DNA of 64,000 nt from Bacillaceae bacterium OF18-1A (lineage in GTDB: Bacteria > Bacillota > Bacilli > Bacillales > Bacillaceae_G), in contig JAQEWB010000002.1 of NCBI GenBank assembly GCA_027694045.1, positions 62,001 through 126,000 of the forward strand. The letters are read 5' to 3'. Under the pieces are notes generated by a model. It had not been told where the DNA came from. It searched no databases and saw only the letters and a list, made by a program, of their open reading frames with translations. Below, piece after piece: positions 10,527 to 18,327 of this stretch (its first letter is position 1; every line of letters begins with the position of its first letter). Position numbers and translations under genes: made by a program.

Positions 10527-10568
10527 CAACATGTTGTTGTCTATTGATTAAAATGTTACAACATATAG
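10527..10568. promoter_or_regulatory. Tandem NrdR-like boxes upstream of nrdDG
   Basis: Two cores, CAACATGTTG (10527-10536) and CAACATATAG (10559-10568), match the NrdR-box core CWATATATWG at about 8 and 9 of 10 positions. Their spacing is exactly 32 bp, which is the three-turn arrangement known for NrdR operators. They lie 15-56 bp before the nrdD start. Confidence 0.55.
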
Positions 10569-10601
10569 TCTCGTTGTTTCTGTGAGAAATGTAACATTAC
10601 T

Positions 10602-10617
10602 GTGAAATTTTTTTCAC
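10602..10617. promoter_or_regulatory. Inverted repeat GTGAAA-N4-TTTCAC between nrdD and plsY
   Basis: Perfect 6-bp arms. It resembles Rex or FNR operators, but the TGTGA and TCAC halves are 8 bp apart instead of the 6 those proteins need, so no regulator is assigned. Confidence 0.4.
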
Positions 10618-10669
10618 GAAATAATGAATTTTTCATTTACAAAAAAGCAATGTGCTCTTTACAAATGTA

Positions 10670-10678
10670 TGGTACAAT
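10670..10678 (+). promoter_or_regulatory. plsY extended -10 promoter element
   Basis: TGGTACAAT is an extended -10, about 60 bp upstream of the plsY ATG; the -35 is poor. Confidence 0.45.
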
Positions 10679-10737
10679 ATGAGGGAAAAACTCTTTTTAC
10701 CCTTTATCAACACATTTGAATAAAGGAGACTGAACTT

Positions 10738-11334
10738 ATGGTTACTACATATCTTTTATTTATCGTTGCCTACTTACTTGGCTCGATTCCATTTGCATTA
10801 GTCGTTGGAAAAATCGGTTATGGAATCGACATTCGTGAGCACGGAAGCGGTAATTTAGGCGGAACAAATACATTCCGCACATTAGGGAAAAAAGCAGGTT
10901 TTATCGTTACAATTGCTGACATTTTAAAAGGCACATTAGCAACAGGACTACCGATTATGTTCGGATTAGATGTTCACCCACTATGGTTCGGATTAGCCGC
11001 TGTTCTTGGACATGTATATCCGATTTTCGCGAAATTCCGTGGTGGTAAAGCAGTTGCAACTTCTGCCGGAGTGCTATTATGCTACTCACCAGTTGTTTTT
11101 GCAATATTAGCTGTTGTATTTTTCAGCCTTTTATTTACAACACGATACGTATCACTTTCTTCTATGGTAACAGCTGTCGTTGCTGTTATTGCAGCTATTG
11201 TTAGCGGGGATAAAATCTTCATTATTGCGATGTGTTTATTAGCAGGTATGGTTATTTATAAACACCGTGCAAATATCGGACGAATTATAAATAAAACTGA
11301 ACCAAAAGCAAACTTTTCAAAAAAGCAAAAATAA
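10738..11334 (+). CDS. plsY: Glycerol-3-phosphate acyltransferase PlsY
   Basis: 198 residues, an integral membrane enzyme that moves the acyl group from acyl-phosphate to glycerol-3-phosphate, the first acylation step of phospholipid synthesis. The three family motifs are visible: [14 protein letters not shown], and [21 protein letters not shown]. Hydrophobic segments fill the gaps, consistent with 5-7 membrane helices. The ATG has AAAGGAG at a good distance. Divergent from nrdDG. Confidence 0.96.
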   Translation: MVTTYLLFIVAYLLGSIPFALVVGKIGYGIDIREHGSGNLGGTNTFRTLGKKAGFIVTIADILKGTLATGLPIMFGLDVHPLWFGLAAVLGHVYPIFAKFRGGKAVATSAGVLLCYSPVVFAILAVVFFSLLFTTRYVSLSSMVTAVVAVIAAIVSGDKIFIIAMCLLAGMVIYKHRANIGRIINKTEPKANFSKKQK

Positions 11335-11349
11335 GATCGTAACCCACAT

Positions 11350-11396
11350 AACGCAAAAAGAAAACGTGAAGCATATTAATAGCGTCTTTTTGCGTT
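11350..11396 (+). terminator. plsY terminator
   Basis: 12-bp stem AACGCAAAAAGA/TCTTTTTGCGTT followed by a T-rich run. Confidence 0.8.
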
Positions 11397-11442
11397 ATTT
11401 TTTATACTAAAGAAAAAGCAACATAATTTGGAGGAACTATAC

Positions 11443-11733
11443 ATGAATCTTTCCGTAACAAAAGAAGCAGCACAATGGTATAAAAACGAATTAAACTTAC
11501 AATCAGGTGAAACACTACGCTTTTTCGTACAATACGGTGGTTGCAGTACTGTGCAAAAAGGGCTTTCTTTAGGTATTCGTAAAGACGATCCTGCACACCC
11601 TGCTGTTCAAATTCAAGAAGAAGATATTAACTTCTTTATTGAAGGCGATGATGAGTGGTTCTTCGATGGACATGATTTATCTGTTACACTTAACGACGGT
11701 GACGATTTCCCTCAATTTAATTATGAAAAATAA
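11443..11733 (+). CDS. yneR: HesB/YneR-family protein
   Basis: 96 residues. The fold is that of the HesB/IscA (A-type Fe-S carrier) superfamily, but only one cysteine (GGCSTVQ) is present and the C-terminal CXC pair of true Fe-S carriers is missing, so a carrier function is doubtful. It contains the WFFDGHDLSVTLND strand pattern of Bacillus YneR. The ATG at 11443 is chosen because the upstream in-frame TTG (11428) lies inside the ribosome site (TTGGAGG). Own terminator follows. Role unknown. Confidence 0.85.
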   Translation: MNLSVTKEAAQWYKNELNLQSGETLRFFVQYGGCSTVQKGLSLGIRKDDPAHPAVQIQEEDINFFIEGDDEWFFDGHDLSVTLNDGDDFPQFNYEK

Positions 11734-11763
11734 AAAAAACGTGGCTTCTGCCACGCTTTTTTT
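11732..11763. terminator. Bidirectional terminator, yneR / thioesterase
   Basis: Short GC stem CGTGGC/GCCACG around TTCT, with an A-run before and a T-run after, so it can serve both converging genes. Confidence 0.85.
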
Positions 11764-12181
11764 ATTTTTTCTTAATTTCCTCATATTTCGCATACCACTC
11801 AGGATATAATTTTTTAAACGATACAGGACGGAACCCTTCTTTTTTCGCACAAATATTCGTTGTACTTGCAGTAATACAAAGTTCACCATCACCATTATAT
11901 ATTTCATATCCATATACAACGCGAAGTGGGCTCACAGTATCTACCCATGTTTTTACGATTGCTTTTTCTCCGTAACGCATCGCTTTACGGTATGAAATTT
12001 GTAAATCTAACACAGGAGAAATAATTCCTTCTTTCTCCATTTCAACATATGAAAAACCTAAATCTTGTATAAGTTTCGTGCGACCTAACTCAAGCCACAC
12101 TAAGTAGTTTGAATGGTAAACAACACCCATTTGATCTGTTTCCGCATAACGGATTTCAACTTCATGTTCTGCTACAAACAT
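11762..12181 (-). CDS. yneP: Acyl-CoA thioesterase, 4HBT hot-dog family (YneP-like)
   Basis: 139 residues. The hot-dog motif RYAETDQMGVVYHSNYLVWLE carries the catalytic Asp16 of the 4-hydroxybenzoyl-CoA thioesterase/YbgC type. Such enzymes hydrolyse short or branched acyl-CoA thioesters; the true substrate is unknown. The ribosome site (GAAGG) is about 11 nt from the ATG, rather far. Converges on yneR, as in the B. subtilis yne region. Confidence 0.88.
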   Translation of the reverse strand: MFVAEHEVEIRYAETDQMGVVYHSNYLVWLELGRTKLIQDLGFSYVEMEKEGIISPVLDLQISYRKAMRYGEKAIVKTWVDTVSPLRVVYGYEIYNGDGELCITASTTNICAKKEGFRPVSFKKLYPEWYAKYEEIKKK

Positions 12182-12292
12182 ATGTATATTCGCCTTCTTT
12201 CACTTCTGCTACCTTGCATACATTTAATCATAATACAGTGACATCAAAAATAAAATAAAAATAGTGAATCTTTTCCCGAAAGGAGCAAGCAT

Positions 12293-13585
12293 ATGATTCA
12301 AATTGTAACGGTTCGTAGTGGTGATAGCGTATATAGCTTGGCATCAAAATATGGAACAACACCTGATGAAATAGTAAAAGATAATGGGCTAAACCCAGCT
12401 GAAACACTCGTTGTCGGTCAGGCACTTATCGTTAATACGAAAGGGAATAATTATTATGTGCAGCCTGGTGACAGCCTATATCGAATTTCTCAAACGTATA
12501 ATGTTCCTCTCGCTAGTTTAGCTAAAGTGAATAATCTATCTTTAAAATCCATTCTCCATGTCGGCCAACAATTATATGTACCAAAAGGGACGAAACGAGC
12601 TGTAGAATCTATCGCTTATTTACAACCTTCAACTATTCCTATTAAAGAAAGTTTAGTTAATTCTACACGTGCCATTAATCCATTTTTAACATATTTAGCT
12701 TACTTTAGCTTTGAAGCGAAAAGAGATGGCACATTAAAAGAGCCAACTGAAACAGCTAAAATCGCTACGATTGCAACGCAAGGTAAAACAATCCCTATGC
12801 TCGTTATTACAAATATCGAAAACGGAAATTTTAGTCCTGAACTAGCATCTATTTTTTTACGCAATGCAACGATTCAAAATAAATTCATCACAAATATTTT
12901 ACAAACAGCCGAAAAATACGGTATGCGAGACGTTCATTTTGATTTTGAAAATATAGCACCCGAAGACCGCGAAGCGTATAATCGATTTTTACGAAATGTG
13001 AAAACACGTTTACCTGAAGGTTACACATTAAGTACAACACTTGTACCGAAAACAAGCTCAAATCAAAAAGGAAAATTCTTTGAGGCTCACGACTATAAAG
13101 CACAAGGGCAAATTGTAGATTTCGTAGTCATTATGACATACGACTGGGGTTGGCAAGGAGGACCACCAATGGCGATTTCTCCTATCGGTCCTGTAAAAGA
13201 AGTTCTTCAATATGCAAAATCTCAAATGCCACCACAAAAAATTATGATGGGGCAAAATTTATATGGATTCGATTGGAAACTTCCATTTAAACAAGGAAAT
13301 CCACCTGCAAAAGCTGTTAGTTCTGTCGCAGCTGTTGCACTAGCTCGTAAATACAATGTTCCTATTCGGTATGATTTCACAGCTCAAGCTCCACATTTTA
13401 ATTACTTTGATGAAAATGGCGTGCAACACGAAGTTTGGTTTGAAGATGCTCGGTCTGTTCAAAGTAAATTTAATTTAATGAAAGAACAAGGGATCGGTGG
13501 TATCAGTTATTGGAAAATCGGTTTACCATTCCCGCAAAATTGGCGTTTACTCGTAGAAAACTTTACGATTACAAAAAAGGGCTGA
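12293..13585 (+). CDS. sleL: Spore cortex-lytic enzyme SleL (N-acetylglucosaminidase)
   Basis: 430 residues, the size known for B. cereus SleL. Two LysM domains (about 3-48 and 53-97) bind peptidoglycan. A GH18 barrel follows with the DXXXDXE-type active site DVHFDFE (Asp213, Asp217, catalytic Glu219). SleL cleaves cortex peptidoglycan fragments during germination. AAAGGAG is 7 nt before the ATG. There is no signal peptide, as usual for forespore or mother-cell made coat/cortex proteins. Confidence 0.96.
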   Translation: MIQIVTVRSGDSVYSLASKYGTTPDEIVKDNGLNPAETLVVGQALIVNTKGNNYYVQPGDSLYRISQTYNVPLASLAKVNNLSLKSILHVGQQLYVPKGTKRAVESIAYLQPSTIPIKESLVNSTRAINPFLTYLAYFSFEAKRDGTLKEPTETAKIATIATQGKTIPMLVITNIENGNFSPELASIFLRNATIQNKFITNILQTAEKYGMRDVHFDFENIAPEDREAYNRFLRNVKTRLPEGYTLSTTLVPKTSSNQKGKFFEAHDYKAQGQIVDFVVIMTYDWGWQGGPPMAISPIGPVKEVLQYAKSQMPPQKIMMGQNLYGFDWKLPFKQGNPPAKAVSSVAAVALARKYNVPIRYDFTAQAPHFNYFDENGVQHEVWFEDARSVQSKFNLMKEQGIGGISYWKIGLPFPQNWRLLVENFTITKKG

Positions 13586-13604
13586 TAAAAATCAGCCCTT
13601 TTTT
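13573..13604 (+). terminator. sleL terminator
   Basis: 14-bp perfect stem with A-run and T-run flanks, overlapping the end of sleL. Confidence 0.88.
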
Positions 13605-13675
13605 CATACTATCACTAAAAACTCTTCTTTTAGTTTCCACTTCACAAAAAAGAAGAATGATAACATTCCTCTTTT

Positions 13676-13810
13676 TTAACCGTTATCAACAATCGGTTGT
13701 TTGCCCGTTTGATCCTGCATTTGCTTCCCTTTATTTCCACCAGCTTTTTTCGATTGTGTCCCAATATGATTCGGTGCAAAGTCTTTTGAATTCTTTTTCG
13801 GATTACCCAT
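13676..13810 (-). CDS. sspN: Small acid-soluble spore protein N
   Basis: 44 residues, beginning [20 protein letters not shown] and ending GKQPIVDNG. The ASN-H-GT and GKQPI segments match the Bacillus SspN family. These minor SASPs are made in the forespore. AAGGAGG precedes the ATG, but its first bases are part of a 13-bp hairpin (13823-13851). Lies downstream of, and possibly cotranscribed with, the FbpB-like gene. Confidence 0.88.
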
Positions 13811-13822
13811 TGCTATCGCCTC

Positions 13823-13851
13823 CTTAACACTAGTATCGTACTAGTGTTAAG
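13823..13851 (-). promoter_or_regulatory. Perfect hairpin overlapping the sspN ribosome site
   Basis: 13-bp perfect inverted repeat CTTAACACTAGTA/TACTAGTGTTAAG with a 3-nt loop. On the minus strand it ends in the AAG of AAGGAGG, the sspN Shine-Dalgarno. No T-run follows, so it is not a normal terminator and may modulate translation or protect the message end. Confidence 0.6.
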
Positions 13852-13853
13852 AA

Positions 13854-13997
13854 TTATTCAGCTTGCTTAAAAAGTTTCATCTCATAACGTTTTTCAATAC
13901 GTTCTTCAATGCGATCGATTGCATCGCGATCACTTAATAACTGTTGTTTATTTTCTTTAACAAGTTCATCAAACGATTTACGGCGACTTCTTCTCAT
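13854..13997 (-). CDS. FbpB-family small basic protein
   Basis: 47 residues, MRRSRRKSFDELVKENKQQL at the start and KRYEMKLFKQAE at the end. The Arg-rich head and helical body match the Fur-regulated basic protein B family. In B. subtilis FbpB works with the sRNA FsrA in the iron-sparing response. I do not see a Fur box upstream, only TATACT as a possible -10. It reads toward sspN, 43 bp ahead. The function may differ from the B. subtilis protein. Confidence 0.75.
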   Translation of the reverse strand: MRRSRRKSFDELVKENKQQLLSDRDAIDRIEERIEKRYEMKLFKQAE

Positions 13998-14097
13998 GCT
14001 GTTCACCCTCTCTTCTTCGCATTTTTACTACATAGTATAAGCAAATAAAAAACTCTTTAATCAGATTTGCGAGAAAATTTTATGTTTTAATATTCCT

Positions 14098-14138
14098 AAA
14101 AAAACTCCGTGCACAATACATTGTGCACGGAGTTTTTT
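14098..14138. terminator. Terminator after the exonuclease gene
   Basis: 12-bp stem CTCCGTGCACAA/TTGTGCACGGAG, loop TACA, A-run and T-run on either side. Confidence 0.88.
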
Positions 14139-15084
14139 ATACCATAACATTTAAATATTCTTTTAGCTTTTCCTCTGCATTCATTTCAGTTTCTCTATAT
14201 TCATCAAGTGCTTGCAATACAAAATCATACTGCTCTAAAATATAACGTTCTAATTTCAAGACATCCTCTAAACTATTCAGCATAATTCTCGTATTACCTA
14301 CTTCATTTTTTAATGCCGGTTCACATGTTAGGCTTGTACATATTCCTTTCACATCATCTTCTAATATCTCTGTTAATACGTATTTCTTTCGCCCTTTTAC
14401 TTTTAATCTCATAACTGGATAAAAAGCCTTTATATCTAAGTAGCTTCCTACATTCATACAACGGAGCCATGCAACATCACGTTTATTTCGGACAAGTACC
14501 TCTTTCACCGCTTCATATACCGCCGTTTCATCAAGTACTTCCTTATTTAACTTTCGCTTCGCTTCTTCTTCAACAGATGCACATCTTTGATACACAGCTG
14601 CACACGTAATACAGTCGTCAAATGCATTATGAGAACTTAGACGAATTCCAAGCATTCGTTTTAACGTTTCAAGTTTATGATTGGGCGCATGCTTCATATA
14701 TTTCTTCGCTAAAAATACAGTATCAATTACTTTATTTTTAGGTTCAGAAAGCCCAAGCATATTTACATTACTTTTCAAAAAGCGCATATCAAAAGAAGCA
14801 TTATGAGCTACAATAACATTTGTATGTAAAAATGCTAAAAATAAAGGTAACACTTCTTCAATCGTCGGTGCATCTGAAACACGATAATTTGTAATACCCG
14901 TTAAACTCGTTATTCGGTCTGGAATTGGACGTTCTGGATTCACATAGGAAACAAATTGATCTACCAGTTCATGATTACGATATTTCACCGCTGCAACTTG
15001 AATAATTTTATCATTATAAGGGTTAAATCCTGTTGTTTCAAAATCAATTACAACATAATCTAACGGTAAGGATATATTCCCCAC
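14137..15084 (-). CDS. DEDDh 3'-5' exonuclease, DnaQ/PolIII-epsilon-like
   Basis: 315 residues. The exonuclease domain fills the first ~180: Asp14-Glu16 (VIDFETTGF), AHNASFDMRFL for ExoII, and SSHNAFDD with the conserved His and Asp of ExoIII. Such proteins remove 3'-terminal nucleotides from DNA or RNA. The C-terminal ~130 residues are not recognised and could be a substrate-binding part (it contains AWLRCMNVGSYLD). It is not the replicative PolC proofreading domain, which is part of a far larger protein. Monocistronic, with its own terminator. Confidence 0.88.
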   Translation of the reverse strand: MGNISLPLDYVVIDFETTGFNPYNDKIIQVAAVKYRNHELVDQFVSYVNPERPIPDRITSLTGITNYRVSDAPTIEEVLPLFLAFLHTNVIVAHNASFDMRFLKSNVNMLGLSEPKNKVIDTVFLAKKYMKHAPNHKLETLKRMLGIRLSSHNAFDDCITCAAVYQRCASVEEEAKRKLNKEVLDETAVYEAVKEVLVRNKRDVAWLRCMNVGSYLDIKAFYPVMRLKVKGRKKYVLTEILEDDVKGICTSLTCEPALKNEVGNTRIMLNSLEDVLKLERYILEQYDFVLQALDEYRETEMNAEEKLKEYLNVMV

Positions 15085-15152
15085 TCCAAATACACTCCTT
15101 TATCTCTAAACATTTATATTTCTTTTATCATATCATGAAGCTTTCACCACTT

Positions 15153-15197
15153 AAAAAAGAAAAGGCAGAAATGATTATATTCCATCTCTACCTTTTC
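15153..15197 (-). terminator. Terminator of the ResA-like gene
   Basis: 15-bp stem with two G-U pairs followed by six T on the minus strand. Confidence 0.8.
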
Positions 15198-15201
15198 ACC
15201 G

Positions 15202-15777
15202 TTATTTCAATTTAGCAACCCGTTTCTCCATCTCTTTTTGCGTCATCGGCCCAATAAACTTATCTTGAATGACACCTTTCGTATCTATAAAATATGAAGT
15301 TGGGATGGTGATTACTTTATATGCTGTTGTCACATCAATGTTCTTGTCCAATAAAATAGGAAAAGTAATCCCTTTCTCCTTAGCAAAATTACTTACTTTT
15401 TCTTCTCCCCCACCTTTTTCTGAAGGCGTATAATTTATTGCTAAAATTTCCACATTTTCTTTATGTTCTTTATAGAAAGCCTCCATATCAGGCATTTCTT
15501 GCTGGCAAGGTCCACACCACGTTGCCCAAAAGTTTAAAATCACTTTCTTTCCTTTTAAATCGGATAACTTTACATTTGTTCCATCTAACTTCGTTAATTC
15601 AAAATCCGGTGCAACCTTCCCTACTTCAATGCCATTCCGTGCAATCATCTCTTTCATAACAGCTTCACTTTTTTCTTGCTGCCCTTGTACAGCCGAATCT
15701 TTTTTACCAAGCTGTGCATACGCTGCATATCCCGCTAAACAAAGTAACACTACAATGATTGTAAGCTTCCGCCACAT
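15202..15777 (-). CDS. yneN: Membrane-anchored thiol-disulfide oxidoreductase (ResA/YneN-like)
   Basis: 191 residues. An uncleaved N-terminal hydrophobic anchor (about 5-21) puts the thioredoxin domain outside the membrane. The active site is Cys88-Gly-Pro-Cys91 in FWATWCGPCQQEMP, as in ResA/StoA proteins, which reduce disulfides of apocytochrome c or spore-cortex proteins. In B. subtilis, yneN is next to citB; here the aconitase gene is 3 kb away on the same strand with an ABC transporter inserted. Precise partner unknown. Confidence 0.88.
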   Translation of the reverse strand: MWRKLTIIVVLLCLAGYAAYAQLGKKDSAVQGQQEKSEAVMKEMIARNGIEVGKVAPDFELTKLDGTNVKLSDLKGKKVILNFWATWCGPCQQEMPDMEAFYKEHKENVEILAINYTPSEKGGGEEKVSNFAKEKGITFPILLDKNIDVTTAYKVITIPTSYFIDTKGVIQDKFIGPMTQKEMEKRVAKLK

Positions 15778-15970
15778 TTTATATCACCCTAACATGTTTA
15801 TCTTTTTGAACATATTAAAATACTATATACCTTATTTTAGCTTATACGGACAAGCTTGGAAATATTCATATTTGAAATAATCAGAATTTTTATAAGCTTA
15901 GATGAAATTTTTTCCTTTTCATCATATAATTAGAAATATATAGAAACGTTTTATAGTGAAAGGAGTTCTT

Positions 15971-16186
15971 ATGCATTTATTCGAAAAAATACTTCTATAT
16001 ATTCTTAGTTTTATATTTTCTCCAATCGGAATTATTACATGGATTATCTCGCTCTTCAGTAAAGATCCTGAAAAAAAGCAAGTTGGGCGTATTTGCCTCT
16101 TTATCGCTTTAATCTCATTTATCCTTTTAGCAGCCCTCGGTATTGTTAGCTTCTTCGCGACGACTACCATCACTACTATAGAATAG
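15971..16186 (+). CDS. Hypothetical two-pass membrane protein
   Basis: 71 residues from the ATG at 15971. The GTG at 15956 is rejected because AGGAG (15961) lies after it and fits the ATG. Two hydrophobic segments (about 5-27 and 43-65) flank a short charged loop SKDPEKKQVGR. I do not recognise a family. It is 11-17 bp from a second small gene on the same strand and both end at one terminator, so they probably form a two-gene unit. Confidence 0.6.
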   Translation: MHLFEKILLYILSFIFSPIGIITWIISLFSKDPEKKQVGRICLFIALISFILLAALGIVSFFATTTITTIE

Positions 16187-16203
16187 TTATAGAAAGGATG
16201 ATT

Positions 16204-16530
16204 GTGTTGGGAGAACACCCTATTAGTAAAGAACTTCGCTATATACGAATATGCTTAGTTATTTTAGTTATCGTTCTTTTATTTTTCAACGGTGGAAAAG
16301 TCGTTGAAATTTCTACAAACCATGATTCCGTAGAAAATACTCCCACCAGTAATATGACACAGATTGCTGAAAATACATTTGCTATTCAAGAATATAATCC
16401 GTCACTAAGTAGCGAAATCACAGTTAAAATTTTCAAATATAATCCGGATACAAATCAACTTACTCTCGTCAAAGAATTTAGTACTAATGATACTGAATCA
16501 TATACGTATCAACTTAATAATACTGAATAA
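16204..16530 (+). CDS. Hypothetical membrane-anchored extracytoplasmic protein
   Basis: 108 residues if started at GTG 16204; the ATG at 16198 touches the ribosome site (AAAGGATG). One hydrophobic segment (about 15-32) is followed by a polar, Asn/Thr-rich domain ending SYTYQLNNTE, probably outside the cell. No motif is recognised. Paired with the membrane protein just upstream. Function unknown. Confidence 0.55.
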   Translation: MLGEHPISKELRYIRICLVILVIVLLFFNGGKVVEISTNHDSVENTPTSNMTQIAENTFAIQEYNPSLSSEITVKIFKYNPDTNQLTLVKEFSTNDTESYTYQLNNTE

Positions 16531-16560
16531 AGATAAGAGCACTACAGAGCTCTTATCTTT
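16529..16560. terminator. Bidirectional terminator
   Basis: 12-bp perfect stem AAAGATAAGAGC/GCTCTTATCTTT between the small membrane gene pair and the convergent ABC exporter gene. Confidence 0.85.
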
Positions 16561-18211
16561 TTACAAACATTTCTTTAAACAATGAATTACGATTTAACAA
16601 CTCTATAGGATTCCCGTATTCTGCAATAGTTCCATTCTTCATTACAACAACCCTATTGGCTCTCATTGCCATCTCGACATTATGCGTCGTCACAATCCTC
16701 GTGACGTTCTCTCCTAACCTTTCAATCATCTTCCAAACCACTTCTTGATTGTCCCGGTCTAATCCTGCGGTTGGTTCATCTAAAATAATGAGGTTCGGAT
16801 TTGACACAATTGCCCTCAATAGCGCCAAACGCTTTCTCTCTCCTCCCGAAAACTCTTCTCCACTTTTATGTAGTACAGTCTGAATACCTTCAGGTAAACT
16901 CCAAATAATCGACTTCGCATTTACAAGTTCAATATTTTTTTCTAATTGTTTTTCTAGGAATTCTTTCCCAAAATACATATTCTCTTTTACTGTCGTTCGA
17001 AAAAAACGAGGCTCCTGCCATATAGTAGTCATACACGCTTTATTACCGTAATAAGCAATGCTACCGTTAGATGGTTTATACAAACCCGTTATTAATTTTA
17101 AAAGCGTCGTTTTTCCTGCACCACTTTCTCCCACAATAATAACAAGTTCGCCAGGATTAATTTGCAAATCAATATTATGAATTCTATATTTCCCTCCATC
17201 ACTTTCCTGAAATGAAACATTTGTTAGTTTCATTCCCACTGCTCCTTCTACATTACTACCTGCCGTTCGTTTATCTAAAAAGCCAAAAACCCTATTTGCC
17301 GAAGCGACCGCAACTTGTGTCATCACTAATAGATCACCCACATAACGAACTGGAAAAAAGAGCATTTCAATTGTAGCTAACACTACAACAAGTGAACCAA
17401 CTTCCATTTTCCCCTCCATTATTTTTTGCGCACCTATAATGAGAACAACAATATATGCTCCTGTTTCTATTGCCGTTCCGACTACCCCAATGTAATGCTG
17501 CATCATCGCCTTCTTTACTTCTGTTTTATAAGATTGTGCCGTTACTTCTTTAAATAAACCAATGGCCCACTTTTCTTTTTGTAAACTCCGTAAATCTTGT
17601 ACACCTCTCACAAACTGTGACATCATCTCTACAACACTTGATTGATTCTTTTGAGCGATACTCGCAATATCCCTTACCTTTTTCCCTGTAAGTATAGGAA
17701 CAATTGCACTTAAAAACAAAAACGGAATTACCCACAGCACGAACTGTATGTCTACATGTTGTAGTGCTATGAACGCACCGATAAATTGGGCAATAGCGTG
17801 TATATATTCTATTAATATAGATCCATATAATTTGACCCAGTTCGGAATGTCAGACATAACTAAAGTTTCTAACTCTCCTTGTTTGATTTCCTCACTCTCT
17901 TCAAACGGTAATGAGAAAAAATGAAGCAATACGTCTATACGCTTCGTTCGTAATATTCTCTGACTCGCTTTTGAACTTATATAATCAAACAATAAATTGT
18001 TCATCCACAGCATACAGCGGCTACCGACAAACAATGTAATGTACAAATATGCACCTTTTAAATCTCGTTGAATAAGGTTATCTACAATTAATCCCATGAA
18101 AATCGGGCGCGATAAGTTTAAAATTGCAGCTATAATCCCACTACATATAGCTGCTATAACTAATATTTTCTCCTGTCGTAAAGGTAACAATATTCTTCTA
18201 TATTCTTTCAT
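16553..18211 (-). CDS. ABC exporter, fused permease and ATPase
   Basis: 552 residues from the ATG at 18211, chosen because GGAGGG is 6 nt upstream; an in-frame ATG further up has no site. Six membrane helices in the first ~310 residues, then the ATPase: Walker A GESGAGKTT, signature FSGGERKRLALLRA, Walker B LIILDEPTAGLD and the H-loop VTTHN. It would act as a homodimer, or as a heterodimer with a partner elsewhere. Substrate (drug, peptide or lipid) is not indicated. In the B. subtilis order this gene is not between yneN and citB, so it is probably an insertion. Confidence 0.9.
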   Translation of the reverse strand: MKEYRRILLPLRQEKILVIAAICSGIIAAILNLSRPIFMGLIVDNLIQRDLKGAYLYITLFVGSRCMLWMNNLLFDYISSKASQRILRTKRIDVLLHFFSLPFEESEEIKQGELETLVMSDIPNWVKLYGSILIEYIHAIAQFIGAFIALQHVDIQFVLWVIPFLFLSAIVPILTGKKVRDIASIAQKNQSSVVEMMSQFVRGVQDLRSLQKEKWAIGLFKEVTAQSYKTEVKKAMMQHYIGVVGTAIETGAYIVVLIIGAQKIMEGKMEVGSLVVVLATIEMLFFPVRYVGDLLVMTQVAVASANRVFGFLDKRTAGSNVEGAVGMKLTNVSFQESDGGKYRIHNIDLQINPGELVIIVGESGAGKTTLLKLITGLYKPSNGSIAYYGNKACMTTIWQEPRFFRTTVKENMYFGKEFLEKQLEKNIELVNAKSIIWSLPEGIQTVLHKSGEEFSGGERKRLALLRAIVSNPNLIILDEPTAGLDRDNQEVVWKMIERLGENVTRIVTTHNVEMAMRANRVVVMKNGTIAEYGNPIELLNRNSLFKEMFVKR

Positions 18212-18233
18212 GACGTTCCCTCCATCGTTTAGT

Positions 18234-18273
18234 AAAAAAGAAAGGGATGAAACCAATTGGTTTCATCCCTTTC
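18234..18273 (-). terminator. acnA terminator (34-bp perfect palindrome plus T-run)
   Basis: GAAAGGGATGAAACCAA paired with its exact complement and no spacer, then TTTTTT on the minus strand. Confidence 0.8.
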
Positions 18274-18280
18274 CATAAAA

Positions 18281-18310
18281 TAAGGAAGCTAACAAGTGTT
18301 AGCTTCCTTA
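18281..18310 (-). repeat. Second hairpin in the acnA 3' region
   Basis: 13-bp stem TAAGGAAGCTAAC/GTTAGCTTCCTTA with loop AAGT, 18 bp after the acnA stop. It lacks a strong T-run, so it more likely stabilises the 3' end than terminates. Confidence 0.6.
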
Positions 18311-18327
18311 TCATTCATTTCAATTAT

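Noticed and set aside
10602..10617. Inverted repeat as an FNR or Rex operator
   Set aside because: The TGTGA/TCAC halves are 8 bp apart; both regulators need 6. Kept only as an unassigned repeat.
13998..14060. Fur box before the FbpB-like gene
   Set aside because: No GATAATGATTATC-like sequence is visible despite the protein family name.
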